Shown: positions 30,799 through 42,551, counted from the first letter of the stretch. The stretch: 47,167 nt of DNA from Roseateles sp. (GCA_015657635.1 JACDQM010000118.1:1-47167), one strand, 5' to 3'. Notes: generated by a model not told the origin, from the sequence alone. Program-made: numbers and translations.

Positions 30799-32181
30799 TC
30801 AGGCCTTGCCGTGCAGATCCAGCATCGTGGCCGCGAAGCTCGTGGGCTGGCCCACCAGGGGGCTGCGCGCGCACTCGTCCAGCCGACATCGCCCGCCGAC
30901 AAAGACCTGCGCGATCACGCTCCCCTGCGTGGCGAACACCAGGCCGTCCAGCAGCGCAGCATCAGGCAGGCCGAGCAGGCCGCTGGCCTGCGGGTTCAGC
31001 ACCAGGAAGTCGGCGCGCGCGCCGGGCTGCAGGCCCCAGCGCTGCAAACCGGCCGGCGCGGCGCTGCCGGCGCGGCAGGCCTCGAACAGGCGCGCCGCCG
31101 TCGACGGCCGGCTCTGTGGCTGCGCGGCCACATTGCGCCGCTGAAGGCCCAGGCGCTGGCCATATTCCAGCCAGCGCAGTTCCTGCACCCAGTCGCGCGT
31201 GACATGGCTGTCCGAGCCCAGGCTGATCGGCACGCTCATCCCCAGCCAGCCGGGCAGGTCGCACAGGCCGTCGCCCAGATTGGCCTCGGTGCCGGGGCAG
31301 ATCACGATGCCGGCGCCGCTGGCGGCGACTGCCTCGATCTCCTGCGGCGTGCTGTGTGTGGCATGCACCAGCTGCCAGCGGGCATCCGGGGCGAACTCGT
31401 TGCACAGGTATTGCATCGGCCGCTGGCCGGTCGCAGCCAGGCAATCCTGCACCTCGGCCTGCTGCTCGCTGATGTGGATGTGGATGGGCAGCTGCGTCTC
31501 GCCGACCAGCGCCTGCAAGGCGCGAATGTCCGATGCGTGCGCGGCGCGCAGCGAGTGCAGCGCCACGCCGGCATTCAGCAGCGGCCGTCCCGCGGCATTG
31601 ATGCGCTGGCAGGCCTGCCAGACCCAGTCGGCATCGGTGGCGAAGCGGCGCTGGTCGGGCCGCAGCGCCGGCTGCGCGAAGCCGGCATGGGCATAGAGCA
31701 CCGGCAGCAGGGTCAGGCCGATGCCCACGTCCTCGGCCGCCTCGGCCAAGGCCCAGGCCATCGCCAGCTCATCGTCGTAGCGGCTGCCATCGGGCTGATG
31801 TTGCAGGTAATGGAACTCGCAGACCTGGGTGTAGCCGCCCTGCAGCAGCTCCAGATAGAGCTGACGGGCAATCGCCTTCAGCTGCGCCGGCGTGATGCGC
31901 AGGGCGACCCCATACATGCGGTCGCGCCAGGACCAGAAGTCATCGTGCGCGCTGTCACGCCGCTCGGCCAGGCCGGCAAAGGCACGCTGGAAGGCATGGC
32001 TGTGCGCGTTCACCAGGCTGGGCAGCACCGGGCCGGCGAGGCGCTGCGTATCCGGCGGGCAGGTTTGAGCGGGCAAGACCTGGCCCCAGTGCCCGCGCGC
32101 GTCGACGCCCAGCAGCACATCGCGCTGCCAGCGCCCGTCCACCCAGGCCAGCTCGGCAAAAAAGCGGGCGGCGGCCGTCAT
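30799..32181 (-). CDS. hutF: Formimidoylglutamate deiminase HutF
   Basis: A 460-residue amidohydrolase that converts N-formimino-L-glutamate to N-formyl-L-glutamate and ammonia, the fourth step of the five-step histidine pathway. Metal ligands are visible in [10 protein letters not shown], the HIHISEQ segment, LVHATHST and LGSDSH. It is full length for the family. Its ATG overlaps the hutG stop (ATGA). It is the last hut gene on the minus strand, after hutC, hutD, hutI and hutG. Its presence together with HutG shows that this organism uses the formylglutamate branch rather than direct release of formamide. Confidence 0.95.
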   Translation of the reverse strand: MTAAARFFAELAWVDGRWQRDVLLGVDARGHWGQVLPAQTCPPDTQRLAGPVLPSLVNAHSHAFQRAFAGLAERRDSAHDDFWSWRDRMYGVALRITPAQLKAIARQLYLELLQGGYTQVCEFHYLQHQPDGSRYDDELAMAWALAEAAEDVGIGLTLLPVLYAHAGFAQPALRPDQRRFATDADWVWQACQRINAAGRPLLNAGVALHSLRAAHASDIRALQALVGETQLPIHIHISEQQAEVQDCLAATGQRPMQYLCNEFAPDARWQLVHATHSTPQEIEAVAASGAGIVICPGTEANLGDGLCDLPGWLGMSVPISLGSDSHVTRDWVQELRWLEYGQRLGLQRRNVAAQPQSRPSTAARLFEACRAGSAAPAGLQRWGLQPGARADFLVLNPQASGLLGLPDAALLDGLVFATQGSVIAQVFVGGRCRLDECARSPLVGQPTSFAATMLDLHGKA

Positions 32182-32981
32182 GCCGCTGGCTTCCAGTCCA
32201 GCAGGGTCTGCAGCAGCTGGCGCAGCAGCGGTTGCACGCGCGCGGCCAGCACTTCGTCGTAGGCAAAGCTGCCGTCCTCGGCCATATAGCAGCGCCAGCA
32301 CATTTCCAGCTGAACCGCGTGCCAGCCCTTGGCCGGCTGGCCGTAGTGGCGGGTGATAAAGCCACCCTTGAAGCGGCCGTTGACCACCTGCGTGTAATCG
32401 CTCTGCTGCGCCAGCAGCGCGCCCAATGACTCGGTGATGGCCGGGTCGCAGCTGCGGCCTTCGACCGTGCCCAGGTTCAGATCTGGCAGCCGGCCCTCGA
32501 ACAGCCAGGGCAGCTCGGAGCGGATGCTGTGCGCGTCGAACAGCAGCGCATGACCATGCAGCGCCTTCAGCCGGCTCATCTCGGCATTGAGCGCGCGGTG
32601 GTAAGGCAGCCAGTAGCTCTGGCGGCGGCGCAGCTTCTCGGCCTCGTCGGGCGCCTGGCCATCCAGGTAGAGCGGCTCGCCGCTGAAGAAGCGCGTCGGG
32701 CACAGCTCGGTGTTGGAGGCGCCTGGGTACATCGGCGTGTCCTCGGGCGGGCGGTTCAGGTCGATCAGGTAGCGCGAGTAATGCGGCACGATCAGGCTGG
32801 CGCCCAGTGCCTCGGCCAGCTCGCCATAGAGGCGTTCAAGATGCCAGTCGGTGTCTTCCACCGCCAGCGCGCGCGGTTGGTAGCGGGGCTGCTGGTCCTC
32901 GGGGATGGCAGTGCCCACATGCGGCATGCTGATCAGCAGCGGCGTGCGGCCCTGGCGAAGTTTGAATACGGGGGCGTTCAT
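32178..32981 (-). CDS. hutG: N-formylglutamate deformylase HutG
   Basis: A 267-residue enzyme that hydrolyses N-formyl-L-glutamate to glutamate and formate, the final pathway step. Family motifs are LLISMPHVGTAIP, DTDWHLERLYGEL, YSRYLIDLNRPPEDTPMYPG and LFDAHSIRSE. It belongs to the N-formylglutamate amidohydrolase family, not the ureohydrolase-type HutG of enterobacteria. It overlaps hutF by four bases and starts 16 bases after the hutI stop. Confidence 0.95.
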   Translation of the reverse strand: MNAPVFKLRQGRTPLLISMPHVGTAIPEDQQPRYQPRALAVEDTDWHLERLYGELAEALGASLIVPHYSRYLIDLNRPPEDTPMYPGASNTELCPTRFFSGEPLYLDGQAPDEAEKLRRRQSYWLPYHRALNAEMSRLKALHGHALLFDAHSIRSELPWLFEGRLPDLNLGTVEGRSCDPAITESLGALLAQQSDYTQVVNGRFKGGFITRHYGQPAKGWHAVQLEMCWRCYMAEDGSFAYDEVLAARVQPLLRQLLQTLLDWKPAA

Positions 32982-32997
32982 GGTGTCGGTGGTTCAG

Positions 32998-34212
32998 TCA
33001 GTCTCTGCTGCTCTTGCCGCCGCAGACGCGCTGCAGCAGCGGATTGCGGCCGAAGAAATAAGCCAGCTCGCGCGGATGGGCCACGTCCCAGACGCAGAAG
33101 TCGGCGCGCAGGCCGGCGGCCAGTCGTCCGCGGTCGGCCAGGCCCAGCGCGCGCGCGGCCTGCAGCGTCATACCGCGCAAGGCTTCTTCCGGCGTCAGGC
33201 GGAACAGCGTGCAGGCCATGTTGAGCATCAGCAGCGGCGACAGCACCGGCGAGGTGCCGGGGTTGTGGTCGGTGGCGATGGCGATGGGCACGCCCGCCTC
33301 GCGCAGGGCCTCCACCGGTGGCAGCTTGGTCTCGCGCAGAAAGTAGTAGGCACCGGGCAGCAGCACAGCCACCGTGCCGCTGCGTGCCATCGCGGCAATG
33401 CCTCCGGCGCTGAGGTATTCCAGATGGTCGCAGGAGAGTGCTGCGAATTCAGCCGCCAGCTGCGTGCCACCCTGGTCGCTGAGCTGCTCGGCATGCAGCT
33501 TGACTGGCAGGCCCAGGCTCCTGGCCGTCTCGAAAACGCGGCGCGTCTGCGCCGGCGTGAAGCCGATGCCCTCGCAGAAGGCATCGACCGCGTCCACGAG
33601 GCCAAGGCCCTGCAGCTCTGGCATCCAGTCGCACAGCGCCTGCACATAGTCGTCCTGCCGGCCGGCGTATTCGGGCGGCAGGGCATGGGCGCCGAGATAT
33701 GTCGTCAGCACGCTCAGCCCCAGCTCATGCCCCAAGCGGCGCGCCACGCGCAGCTGCTTGGCCTCGTCGATCAGGCTCAGGCCGTAGCCGGACTTCACTT
33801 CCAGCGTGCACACGCCCTCGCCCATCAGGGCCTGGGCGCGCTTGGCGGCCTGCTTGAAGAGCTCGTCTTCGCTGGCTTCACGCGTGGCAGCCACTGTGGA
33901 GCGGATGCCGCCACCGGCGCGCGCGATCTCTTCATAGCTGGCGCCCTGCAGGCGCAGCTCGAATTCATGCGCGCGCTGCCCGCCGTAGACCAGATGGGTG
34001 TGGCAGTCGATCAGCCCGGGCGTCACCACGGCGCCGCCCAGATCATGCCGGCGCAGCGTGCCCGCAGTCAGCTCAGGCGAGAGCTGGGCCGCCTCGCCCA
34101 CCCAAAGGATGCGGTCGCCCTCGGTGAGCAGCGCGCCGTTCGCGATCCAGCCCCAGGGCACATCGCCGTCCAGCGTGGCCAGCTGGGCGTTGTGCCACAG
34201 CACGCGGCTCAT
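32998..34212 (-). CDS. hutI: Imidazolonepropionase HutI
   Basis: A 404-residue amidohydrolase that opens the ring of 4-imidazolone-5-propionate to give N-formimino-glutamate. Metal and substrate motifs are [37 protein letters not shown] and [11 protein letters not shown]. The ATG at 34212 is chosen over an upstream in-frame ATG because it overlaps the hutD stop (ATGA) and begins at the conserved N-terminus ([14 protein letters not shown]). Confidence 0.95.
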   Translation of the reverse strand: MSRVLWHNAQLATLDGDVPWGWIANGALLTEGDRILWVGEAAQLSPELTAGTLRRHDLGGAVVTPGLIDCHTHLVYGGQRAHEFELRLQGASYEEIARAGGGIRSTVAATREASEDELFKQAAKRAQALMGEGVCTLEVKSGYGLSLIDEAKQLRVARRLGHELGLSVLTTYLGAHALPPEYAGRQDDYVQALCDWMPELQGLGLVDAVDAFCEGIGFTPAQTRRVFETARSLGLPVKLHAEQLSDQGGTQLAAEFAALSCDHLEYLSAGGIAAMARSGTVAVLLPGAYYFLRETKLPPVEALREAGVPIAIATDHNPGTSPVLSPLLMLNMACTLFRLTPEEALRGMTLQAARALGLADRGRLAAGLRADFCVWDVAHPRELAYFFGRNPLLQRVCGGKSSRD

Positions 34213-34766
34213 GCCGGCAGCTCCTCGCGGCTCCAGCGCAGCCACCAGGCCGCGCCCTGCCCTTCGAAAGACAGCGCCTGATCGGCCGGCTGCTCACACC
34301 AGGCCAGGCTTTGCGGCGCCAATGCCATGCGCCGGGCGCCATGTACCAGCACGCCGCCCTCGGCCGTGAACAGGCCCAGCCAGTCAGCGCGGCCATGAAG
34401 CAGCGGCTGGGCGGCCGGCAGCAGCTCGAAGCGGCCCTGGCCGCGGCGGTGCATCGCATTGAAGTCGCGCGTCGGGCCGGCGATCAGCGTGCATTCGGGG
34501 CCCAGTGCGCCGTCAAAGCTCAAGGGCTCGTCGCCCGGCAGCAGCTCGTAGTCGTAGAGCCGGATGCCGGCGCCCTGCAGCACGGCGATCCAGCGCTGCA
34601 CACCGTCAAAGGCCGAGAACGGCCCGTCCTGCTCGATATCGGCCACGCTGAAGCGCAGCAGCCAGTCGCTCGCATGCGGCCAGGCCAGCAATTCGCGCGT
34701 CCAGCCGCCGCCGTTCTTCCAGCGCTGCGGCTGCACATCGGCCGCACTGAGATGACTCCAGCTCAT
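34209..34766 (-). CDS. hutD: HutD family protein
   Basis: A 185-residue cupin-fold protein of the HutD/Ves family, recognised by [32 protein letters not shown] and [15 protein letters not shown]. HutD has no known enzymatic step; in Pseudomonas fluorescens it is reported to limit over-induction of hut genes, perhaps by binding a pathway compound. Both ends overlap neighbours by ATGA (hutC upstream, hutI downstream), so the chain hutC-hutD-hutI is translationally coupled. Confidence 0.93.
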   Translation of the reverse strand: MSWSHLSAADVQPQRWKNGGGWTRELLAWPHASDWLLRFSVADIEQDGPFSAFDGVQRWIAVLQGAGIRLYDYELLPGDEPLSFDGALGPECTLIAGPTRDFNAMHRRGQGRFELLPAAQPLLHGRADWLGLFTAEGGVLVHGARRMALAPQSLAWCEQPADQALSFEGQGAAWWLRWSREELPA

Positions 34767-35485
34767 GCCTGAAAGCTCCCTTGCAAGAGATAGCGGGTGC
34801 CCGGATGGGTCAGCCGCACCGAGGTTACCGCGATGCCGCGGCTGTAGGTGATGCGCCTGACGACCAGGCAGGGGTCGCGCCGGCTGATGCCCAGCAGCTT
34901 GGCCTCCAGCTCGGAGGGCAGCGTGGCCTCGATGGTGTAGCGCGCTTCCGAGAGCGGCGCCACCGCCAGCAGATGTTGCGTCGGCGTGGAGGCGGCGAAG
35001 TCCAACCCCAGGTAATCCGGCGCCACGGCCGGGTTGACCAGGCGGTCTTCGCACTGGATGGCCACGCCGTTCTCCAGATGCACGATCAGGCTGTGGAACA
35101 AGGTGGCGCCGGTCTTCAGGCCGAACTCGGCGGCCTGCTCGGCCGTGGCGCGGGTCTTCTCCAGCAGATGCACACGGGCCTCATGCGCATGGCCGCGCTC
35201 GACGATCTCCTCGTGCACATCGCGCACCGTCAGCGAGGAGCTGATCTTGTGCAGCTGGGCCACAAAGGTGCCCACGCCCTGCACCCGCTCGATCATCCCT
35301 TCCTGCAGCAACTCGCGCAGCGCGCGGTTCACCGTCATGCGGCTGACCGAAAAACTCTGGGTCAGCTCGGCCTCGGAGGGCAGCAGATCGCCCGGCACCC
35401 AGCGCCCGGCAGAGATGCCCTCGCGCAGATGATTCTTCACCTTCAGGTACTGCGGCTCCGGGCCTTCGGGGGTCTTTCTCGCCAT
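34763..35485 (-). CDS. hutC: Histidine utilization repressor HutC (GntR family)
   Basis: A 240-residue GntR/HutC-subfamily repressor. The N-terminal winged helix contains GDLLPSEAELTQSFSVSRMTVNRALREL. The C-terminal UTRA domain binds the inducer, which is urocanate in characterised HutC proteins, and includes RYTIEATLPSELEAKLLGI and PCLVVRRITYSRG. It is divergent from hutU with an operator-like palindrome between them, so it probably represses both directions including itself. It is the first gene of the minus-strand hutCDIGF unit. Confidence 0.95.
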   Translation of the reverse strand: MARKTPEGPEPQYLKVKNHLREGISAGRWVPGDLLPSEAELTQSFSVSRMTVNRALRELLQEGMIERVQGVGTFVAQLHKISSSLTVRDVHEEIVERGHAHEARVHLLEKTRATAEQAAEFGLKTGATLFHSLIVHLENGVAIQCEDRLVNPAVAPDYLGLDFAASTPTQHLLAVAPLSEARYTIEATLPSELEAKLLGISRRDPCLVVRRITYSRGIAVTSVRLTHPGTRYLLQGSFQA

Positions 35486-35495
35486 GGCGGCATCG

Positions 35496-35527
35496 TAGTT
35501 GACTTTACTTGTATAGACAACTAGAGT
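35496..35527. promoter_or_regulatory. HutC-type operator overlapping the hutU promoter
   Basis: Between the divergent hutC and hutU starts lies an AT-rich site. The core cttgtatagacaa (35508-35520) resembles the CTTGTATATACAAG operator described for HutC, and outer arms tagttg/caacta (35496-35501 and 35518-35523) extend the symmetry. TTGACT at 35499-35504 and TAGAGT at 35522-35527 are spaced 17 bases apart and form a plausible hutU promoter, so bound repressor would cover the polymerase site. Assignment rests on sequence and position. Confidence 0.7.
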
Positions 35528-35562
35528 CGCCCTCCATCGAACACCGCCACGGAGATCCCCTC

Positions 35563-37245
35563 ATGAGCGCACAAGCCCGCACCGTCCGCGCCCCCACCGG
35601 CACCCAACTCAGCTGCAAGAGCTGGCTGACCGAAGCGGCCTACCGCATGCTGCAGAACAACCTGGACCCGGCGGTGGCCGAAAACCCGGCCGAGCTGGTG
35701 GTCTACGGCGGCATCGGCAAGGCCGCACGCAACTGGGACTGCTTCGAGGCCATTCTTGAATCGCTGAAGATGCTGAACGAGAACGAGACCCTCTTGATCC
35801 AGAGCGGCAAGCCGGTGGGCGTGTTCCGCACCCACGCCGACGCACCGCGCGTGCTGCTGGCCAACAGCAATCTGGTGCCGCACTGGGCGACCTGGGAGCA
35901 CTTCAGCGAGCTGGATCGCAAGGGCCTGATGATGTACGGCCAGATGACGGCCGGCAGCTGGATCTATATCGGCACGCAAGGCATCGTGCAGGGCACTTAC
36001 GAGACCTTCGCCGAGGCGGGCCGCCAGCACTATGGCGGCTCGCTCAAGGGCAAGTGGATTCTGACCGCCGGCCTGGGTGGCATGGGCGGCGCGCAGCCGC
36101 TGGCCGCCACCTTTGCCGGCGCCTGCTCGCTGAACATCGAGTGCCAGCAGTCGCGCATCGACTTCCGCCTGAAGACCCGCTATGTGGACGAGCAGGCCAG
36201 CGACCTGGACGACGCGCTGGCTCGCATCGCCAAGTACACCGCCGAGGGCAAGGCCATCTCCATCGCGCTGCTGGGCAATGCCGCAACCATCCTGCCGGCC
36301 TTGGCCGAGCGCTGCAAGACCGATCCGCGCTGCAAGCCCGACCTGGTGACCGACCAGACCTCGGCGCACGACCTGATCAATGGCTATCTGCCGGCCGGCT
36401 GGAGCGTCGAGCAGTGGAAGGCCGCTGCGGCCGACCCGGCCCAGCACGCCGAACTCAAGCAAGCCGCCGCCAGGAGCTGCGCCCAGCATGTGAAGGCGAT
36501 GCTGTTGTTCCAGGCCATGGGCGTGCCCACCGTCGACTACGGCAACAACATCCGCCAGGTGGCACTGGATCAGGGCGTTAAGAACGCCTTCGACTTCCCC
36601 GGCTTCGTGCCCGCCTATGTGCGCCCGCAGTTCTGCGAGGGCCGCGGCCCCTTCCGCTGGGTGGCGCTCTCGGGCGACCCGGAAGACATCTACAAGACCG
36701 ACGCCAAGATCAAGGAACTCTTCCCCGAAGAGACCCGCGTGCACCGCTGGCTAGACATGGCGCGTGAGCGCATCGCCTTCCAGGGCCTGCCGGCACGCAT
36801 CTGCTGGCTGGGCCTGGGCCAGCGCCATCTGGCCGGCCTGGCTTTCAACGAGATGGTCAAGTCGGGCGAGCTGAAGGCGCCCATCGTGATCGGCCGCGAC
36901 CACCTGGACTGCGGCTCGGTGGCCAGCCCCAACCGCGAGACCGAGGCCATGAAGGACGGCAGCGACGCCGTCTCCGACTGGCCGCTGCTGAACGCGCTGC
37001 TGAACACCGCCGGCGGCGCCACCTGGGTGAGCCTGCACCATGGCGGCGGCGTGGGCATGGGTTTCAGCCAGCACAGCGGCGTGGTGATCGTGGCCGACGG
37101 CAGCAACGCCGCCGCCGAGCGCCTGGAGCGCGTGCTGTGGAACGACCCCGCCACCGGCGTGATGCGCCATGCCGATGCCGGCTACGAGATCGCCGCGGCC
37201 TGCGCCAAGGAGCGCGGCCTGAACCTGCCCATGCTCAAGGACTGA
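35563..37245 (+). CDS. hutU: Urocanate hydratase HutU
   Basis: A 560-residue NAD-dependent enzyme converting urocanate to 4-imidazolone-5-propionate, the second pathway step. It shows the invariant [20 protein letters not shown] segment, the NAD-binding [17 protein letters not shown], the cysteine-containing [13 protein letters not shown] and the late [17 protein letters not shown]. Length is normal for the family. The ATG at 35563 follows a GGAGA ribosome site. It is followed four bases later by hutH. Confidence 0.97.
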   Translation: MSAQARTVRAPTGTQLSCKSWLTEAAYRMLQNNLDPAVAENPAELVVYGGIGKAARNWDCFEAILESLKMLNENETLLIQSGKPVGVFRTHADAPRVLLANSNLVPHWATWEHFSELDRKGLMMYGQMTAGSWIYIGTQGIVQGTYETFAEAGRQHYGGSLKGKWILTAGLGGMGGAQPLAATFAGACSLNIECQQSRIDFRLKTRYVDEQASDLDDALARIAKYTAEGKAISIALLGNAATILPALAERCKTDPRCKPDLVTDQTSAHDLINGYLPAGWSVEQWKAAAADPAQHAELKQAAARSCAQHVKAMLLFQAMGVPTVDYGNNIRQVALDQGVKNAFDFPGFVPAYVRPQFCEGRGPFRWVALSGDPEDIYKTDAKIKELFPEETRVHRWLDMARERIAFQGLPARICWLGLGQRHLAGLAFNEMVKSGELKAPIVIGRDHLDCGSVASPNRETEAMKDGSDAVSDWPLLNALLNTAGGATWVSLHHGGGVGMGFSQHSGVVIVADGSNAAAERLERVLWNDPATGVMRHADAGYEIAAACAKERGLNLPMLKD

Positions 37246-37249
37246 CCCC

Positions 37250-38796
<1,547 letters not shown>

Positions 38797-38801
38797 GGCC
38801 T

Positions 38802-38819
38802 CGCCCGCTCTCGCGGGCG
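38802..38819 (+). terminator. Possible terminator hairpin after hutH
   Basis: cgcccgc and gcgggcg form a 7-base stem with loop tctc five bases after the hutH stop. There is no T run, so it would be a weak or Rho-assisted stop, or simply an mRNA 3' end structure. Confidence 0.35.
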
Positions 38820-38907
38820 GCGGTGCTGCCGCTGCTGTGGGGTCCAGGCAGCTTCGCCGTGCAGTAGGATGGCCCCAACTCCTTGCCGCCCAAAGCCACA
38901 CCGCTCA

Positions 38908-39693
38908 ATGCCAGCACGCCCCCTGTTTCAAAGCCTCGGCGTCGCTGGCCTGCTGGCGCTGCTTGCAACGCAGGCTGCGGTGGCCGCGCCGCCGGCTTCG
39001 CCAGCACCCTCGCGCAACGTGGTGGTGTTGTGCCTGTCTGAGTTCCCACCCTTCAATGCCTCCAGCCTGCCCGAAGGCGGGCCACTGGCGCGCGTCGTGG
39101 CCCAGTCCTTCGCGCGCGCGGGCCTCAAGACCGAGCTGCGCTTCCTGCCCTGGGCCCGGGTGGTCAAGGAAGCCGAAGCCGGCGAGTGCCTGATCGCCGG
39201 ACTGTGGCGCAACGAATCCCGCGATCAGATCTATGCCTATGCGCGGCCCTTCTTCCAGATGGAGCTGGGCTATTTCGGCCTCAGAAGTGCGGAGCGCCCC
39301 GGCGAATCGGTCAACGAATCCGTGGCATCGCGCATCTGCGTGCAACGCGGCGCCTACCTGCCGCCGGCATTGACCCCGATTCAAGGCCAGTTGCAGCTGC
39401 ACACCGACATGCCCGGCTGCATGCGCATGCTGGAAAAGGGTCGTGTGGACATCGCCTTCGGCGCGCGCGGCGCAGGCCAGCATTACCTGGAGAGCCAGGC
39501 CGGCCGGGACCTGTTGAACGAAGTCGAGTGGAAAGGCCCACCCCTCGAGGTGAAGGAACACCTGCTTGCCGTGCGCAACACCCACCCGCAGCGCGACTTG
39601 CTGCTGCAGAGCTTCAACCGTGGGCTCAGCCAGCTGCAGGCGGACGGCAGCTATCAGCGCCTGCTGAGAGCCGGCGGACTCACACCGCCGTGA
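38908..39693 (+). CDS. Transporter substrate-binding domain-containing protein (SBP_bac_3 type)
   Basis: A 261-residue exported protein with a signal peptide (SLGVAGLLALLATQAAVAAPP). It has a periplasmic binding fold of the amino-acid type: VVLCLSEFPPFNASSLPEGGP near the start, then RFLPWARVVKEAEAGECLIAGLW and the GRVDIAFGARGAG hinge region. There is no adjacent permease or ATPase of the matching polar amino-acid type, so it may be an orphan binding protein or a sensor partner. An in-frame ATG at 38869 would add 13 residues without improving the signal peptide, so 38908 is preferred. The ligand is unknown. Confidence 0.82.
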   Translation: MPARPLFQSLGVAGLLALLATQAAVAAPPASPAPSRNVVVLCLSEFPPFNASSLPEGGPLARVVAQSFARAGLKTELRFLPWARVVKEAEAGECLIAGLWRNESRDQIYAYARPFFQMELGYFGLRSAERPGESVNESVASRICVQRGAYLPPALTPIQGQLQLHTDMPGCMRMLEKGRVDIAFGARGAGQHYLESQAGRDLLNEVEWKGPPLEVKEHLLAVRNTHPQRDLLLQSFNRGLSQLQADGSYQRLLRAGGLTPP

Positions 39694-39915
39694 CGCTCCA
39701 GAACCAGCCCGGCCGCCGCTGACGCTGTCGTGCGATGGCCGCACTGCAGCCGGCACAGTTGGCATGACTCCTGCGATTCCTCCTGGACCGTGCACTGGCC
39801 CTGGCCGCCGCGATCTGCGGAATCAAGGGCCGGGTACCGGGTGATCCCCGAGAGCCAAGCCCAGGATCACGCACCATCATCGACAAACCCCAGTCCGATC
39901 GGAGTCACACGCACC
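39694..39915. other. Intergenic region before the NitT/TauT transporter genes
   Basis: These 222 bases hold no convincing gene. I see no strong promoter, operator or structured element in them. The region presumably contains the promoter of the transporter unit that begins at 39916. Confidence 0.5.
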
Positions 39916-40859
39916 ATGAAGAAGACACTGTCCCTGCTCGCCCTCGCCGCACTGAGCTTCGCCGCCCAGGCCCAGGAAGTGAAAGTCGGCATCGGCATCT
40001 CCGGTTGGACCGGCTTCGCGCCGCTGACGCTGGCCAAGGAAGCCGGGCTGTTCAAGAAGAACGGCCTGGACGTGGCGATCAAGAAGATTCCGCAGAAGGA
40101 TCGCCACCTGGCGATCGCCTCCGGCGACATCCAGTGCGCCGCCACCACGGTGGAGACCTGGATCGTCTGGAACGCCAACGGCGTGGCCACCACCCAGATC
40201 TTCCAGCTCGACAAGAGCTTTGGTGCTGACGGCATGGTGGTGCGCCCCGGCATCGCCAAGATCAGCGACCTGAAGGGCAAGACCGTGGCGGCCAGCGCGC
40301 CGGGCACCGCGCCCTACTTCACGCTGGCCTGGATGCTGAAGAAAAACGGCATGTCGCTCAAGGATGTGAACATCGTCAACCTCGAACCGCAGGCCGCCGC
40401 CAACGCGCTGATCGCGGCGCCGGCGGGCTGGATGCGGGCATGACTTACGAGCCCTTCCTCAGCGCGGTGCGTGCCAAGCCCGAGGCGGGCAAGATCATTG
40501 CCACCACGCTGGACTATCCGATGGTGATGGACACCTTCGGCTGCACGCCCAAGTTCCTGGCCGAGAACCCCAAGGCCGCCAAGGCCCTGGCTGACAGCTA
40601 CTTCGAGGCGCTGGCGATGATCAAGGCCGATCCGAAGAAGAGCTTCGAGATCATGGGCGCCGACGTCAAGCAGACCGGCGAGGCCTTCGAGAAGAGCCAG
40701 GCCTTCCTGCGCTGGCAGGACAAGGCGGCCAACCAGAAGTTCTTCGCCGGCGAGCATGCCGCCTTCAGCAAGGAAGCGGCCGAGCTGCTGCTGGAGGTGG
40801 GCATCATCAAGGCGATCCCCGACCTGTCCAAGCTGGCCGACACCCGCTTCATCCAGTAA
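39916..40859 (+). CDS. NitT/TauT-type ABC transporter substrate-binding protein, frameshifted as assembled
   Basis: A periplasmic binding protein with a signal peptide (SLLALAALSFAAQAQ). Its N-terminal lobe reads GISGWTGFAPLTLAKEAGLF, typical of the nitrate/sulfonate/taurine group. The first frame runs to about 40424, and the protein continues one frame earlier as LDAGMTYEPFLSAVRAKPEAG. One missing base in cggcgggctg (40421-40430) explains it and gives about 314 residues, normal for the family. It is followed by its permease (three bases between) and ATPase. The ligand is unknown; the family includes sulfonate, nitrate, pyrimidine-precursor and riboflavin importers, and proximity to the hut genes makes a nitrogen compound possible but unproven. 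Confidence 0.88.
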
Positions 40860-40862
40860 GGC

Positions 40863-41642
40863 ATGCGTCCCCTGACCCCGGTGACGCCCAAGGCCCGTGT
40901 GGCCTTGGGCCTGAGTTTCTTCGTCGTCTTCGTTGCGCTGTGGTCGCTGGCCACCTTCGGCGGCTATGTGGAGAAGACCTTTCTGGCCGATCCGCTGACC
41001 ATGCTGAAGTCGGGTTGGCTGCTGCTCACCACCATGGGCTTTGCCGGCGACATCGGCATGACGGTGTGGCGCGTGTTGGGCGGCTTCCTGCTGGCCACCG
41101 CGCTGGCGCTGCCGCTGGGCGTGGCGATGGGCGCCTACAAGCCAGTGGAGGCCTTCTTCGAGCCCTTCGTCTCGTTCGCGCGCTACCTGCCGGCCTCGGC
41201 CTTCATTCCGCTGCTGATCCTGTGGGTGGGCATCGGCGAGGCGCAGAAGCTGGCTGTGATCTTCATCGGCAGCTTCTTCCAGCTGACGCTGATGATTGCC
41301 GTGACGGTGGGCAATACCCGGCGTGATCTGGTGGAGGCCGCCTACACGCTGGGCGTCAGCGATGCCAGCCTGATCCGCCGCGTGCTGATCCCCGGCGCCG
41401 CGCCCGAGATTGCCGAAACGCTGCGCATGGTGCTGGGCTGGGCCTGGACCTATGTGATCGTGGCGGAGCTGATCGGCGCGTCCAGCGGCATCGGCCACAT
41501 GATCACCGACAGCCAGGCTCTCTTGGCCACCGACCAGATCATCTTCGGCATCATCGTGATCGGCCTGATCGGCCTGGTGAGCGACTTTGCATTCAAGGCC
41601 GCGAACCGCGCCCTCTTCCCGTGGGCCCAGCTGGGGCGCTGA
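40863..41642 (+). CDS. NitT/TauT-type ABC transporter permease
   Basis: A 259-residue inner-membrane permease of the SsuC/TauC type with about six membrane segments, from LGLSFFVVFVALWSLATFGG to IIFGIIVIGLIGLVSDFAF. The EAA-type coupling loop is EAAYTLGVSDASLIRRVLIP. It starts three bases after the binding-protein stop and ends five bases before the ATPase start, so the three form one operon. Confidence 0.93.
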   Translation: MRPLTPVTPKARVALGLSFFVVFVALWSLATFGGYVEKTFLADPLTMLKSGWLLLTTMGFAGDIGMTVWRVLGGFLLATALALPLGVAMGAYKPVEAFFEPFVSFARYLPASAFIPLLILWVGIGEAQKLAVIFIGSFFQLTLMIAVTVGNTRRDLVEAAYTLGVSDASLIRRVLIPGAAPEIAETLRMVLGWAWTYVIVAELIGASSGIGHMITDSQALLATDQIIFGIIVIGLIGLVSDFAFKAANRALFPWAQLGR

Positions 41643-41647
41643 CGCCA

Positions 41648-42430
41648 ATGACCAAGAGCATCCTCTCCATCCGCGGTGTGTCCCGCACCTTCCAAAGCCC
41701 CGGCCAAGGCGCCACGCTGGCCTTGCAGGCCACCGATCTTGATGTAGCCGAGAACGATTTCGTCACCATCCTCGGACCCTCAGGCTGCGGCAAGAGCACG
41801 CTCTTGCGCATCGTCGCCGGGCTGGACCAGCCCAGCGAGGGTCAGGTCTTGCTGGACGGCGCGCGGGTCAGCGGCCCTGGCGCCGACCGCGGCATGGTGT
41901 TCCAGAGCTACACGCTGTTTCCCTGGCTCAATGTACTGGACAACGTCTGCTTCGGCCTGCGCGAGCGCGGCTTGCCGCGCGCGCAGCAAGTCGAGATCGC
42001 GCAGGGCTTTCTGGCCAAGGTCGGTCTGCAGAAGTTCGCGCAGCACTACCCCAAGCAGCTCAGCGGCGGCATGCAGCAGCGCACCGCGCTGGCCCGCGCG
42101 CTGGCCAACACGCCGCGCATGCTGCTGATGGACGAGCCCTTCGGCGCGCTGGACCACCAGACCCGCGAGCTGATGCAGGAGCTGCTGCTGTCGATCTGGG
42201 AGCAGGAGCGCAAGACCGTGCTGTTCGTCACCCACGACATCGACGAGGCCATCTTCATGGGCTCGCGCGTGGTGGTGATGAGTGCGCGGCCCGGTCGCAT
42301 CAAGAGCGATCTGCCATCGCCCTTTGCGCACCCGCGCCACTACCAGGTCAAGACCACGCCCGAGTTCGCTGCCCTCAAGCGCGAGCTGACCGAGCAGCTG
42401 CGGGTCGAGGTGCTGGCGGCGCAGGTCTGA
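41648..42430 (+). CDS. NitT/TauT-type ABC transporter ATP-binding protein
   Basis: A 260-residue ABC ATPase of the SsuB/TauB type. Walker A is GPSGCGKST, the Q-loop VFQSYTLFPWL, the signature LSGGMQQR, Walker B LLMDEPFGALD and the switch VTHDIDEA. The GGMQQR signature and the PFGALDHQTRE stretch are typical of this subfamily. The ATG at 41648 is preferred to an in-frame ATG at 41621 inside the permease gene. A small G+C hairpin (42429-42445) overlaps its stop but lacks a T run. Confidence 0.94.
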   Translation: MTKSILSIRGVSRTFQSPGQGATLALQATDLDVAENDFVTILGPSGCGKSTLLRIVAGLDQPSEGQVLLDGARVSGPGADRGMVFQSYTLFPWLNVLDNVCFGLRERGLPRAQQVEIAQGFLAKVGLQKFAQHYPKQLSGGMQQRTALARALANTPRMLLMDEPFGALDHQTRELMQELLLSIWEQERKTVLFVTHDIDEAIFMGSRVVVMSARPGRIKSDLPSPFAHPRHYQVKTTPEFAALKRELTEQLRVEVLAAQV

Positions 42431-42551
42431 CGGGCGGCGCCCGTCCGGCGCCAGCGTGGCCTGTCCATCGGCGGATGCAGTCTGTCACATCCGGCGCGTC
42501 GGGGCGCGAGCGGCCTGCCACAGTGCCCGCTTTCATCCTGGGAGCTGAGCC

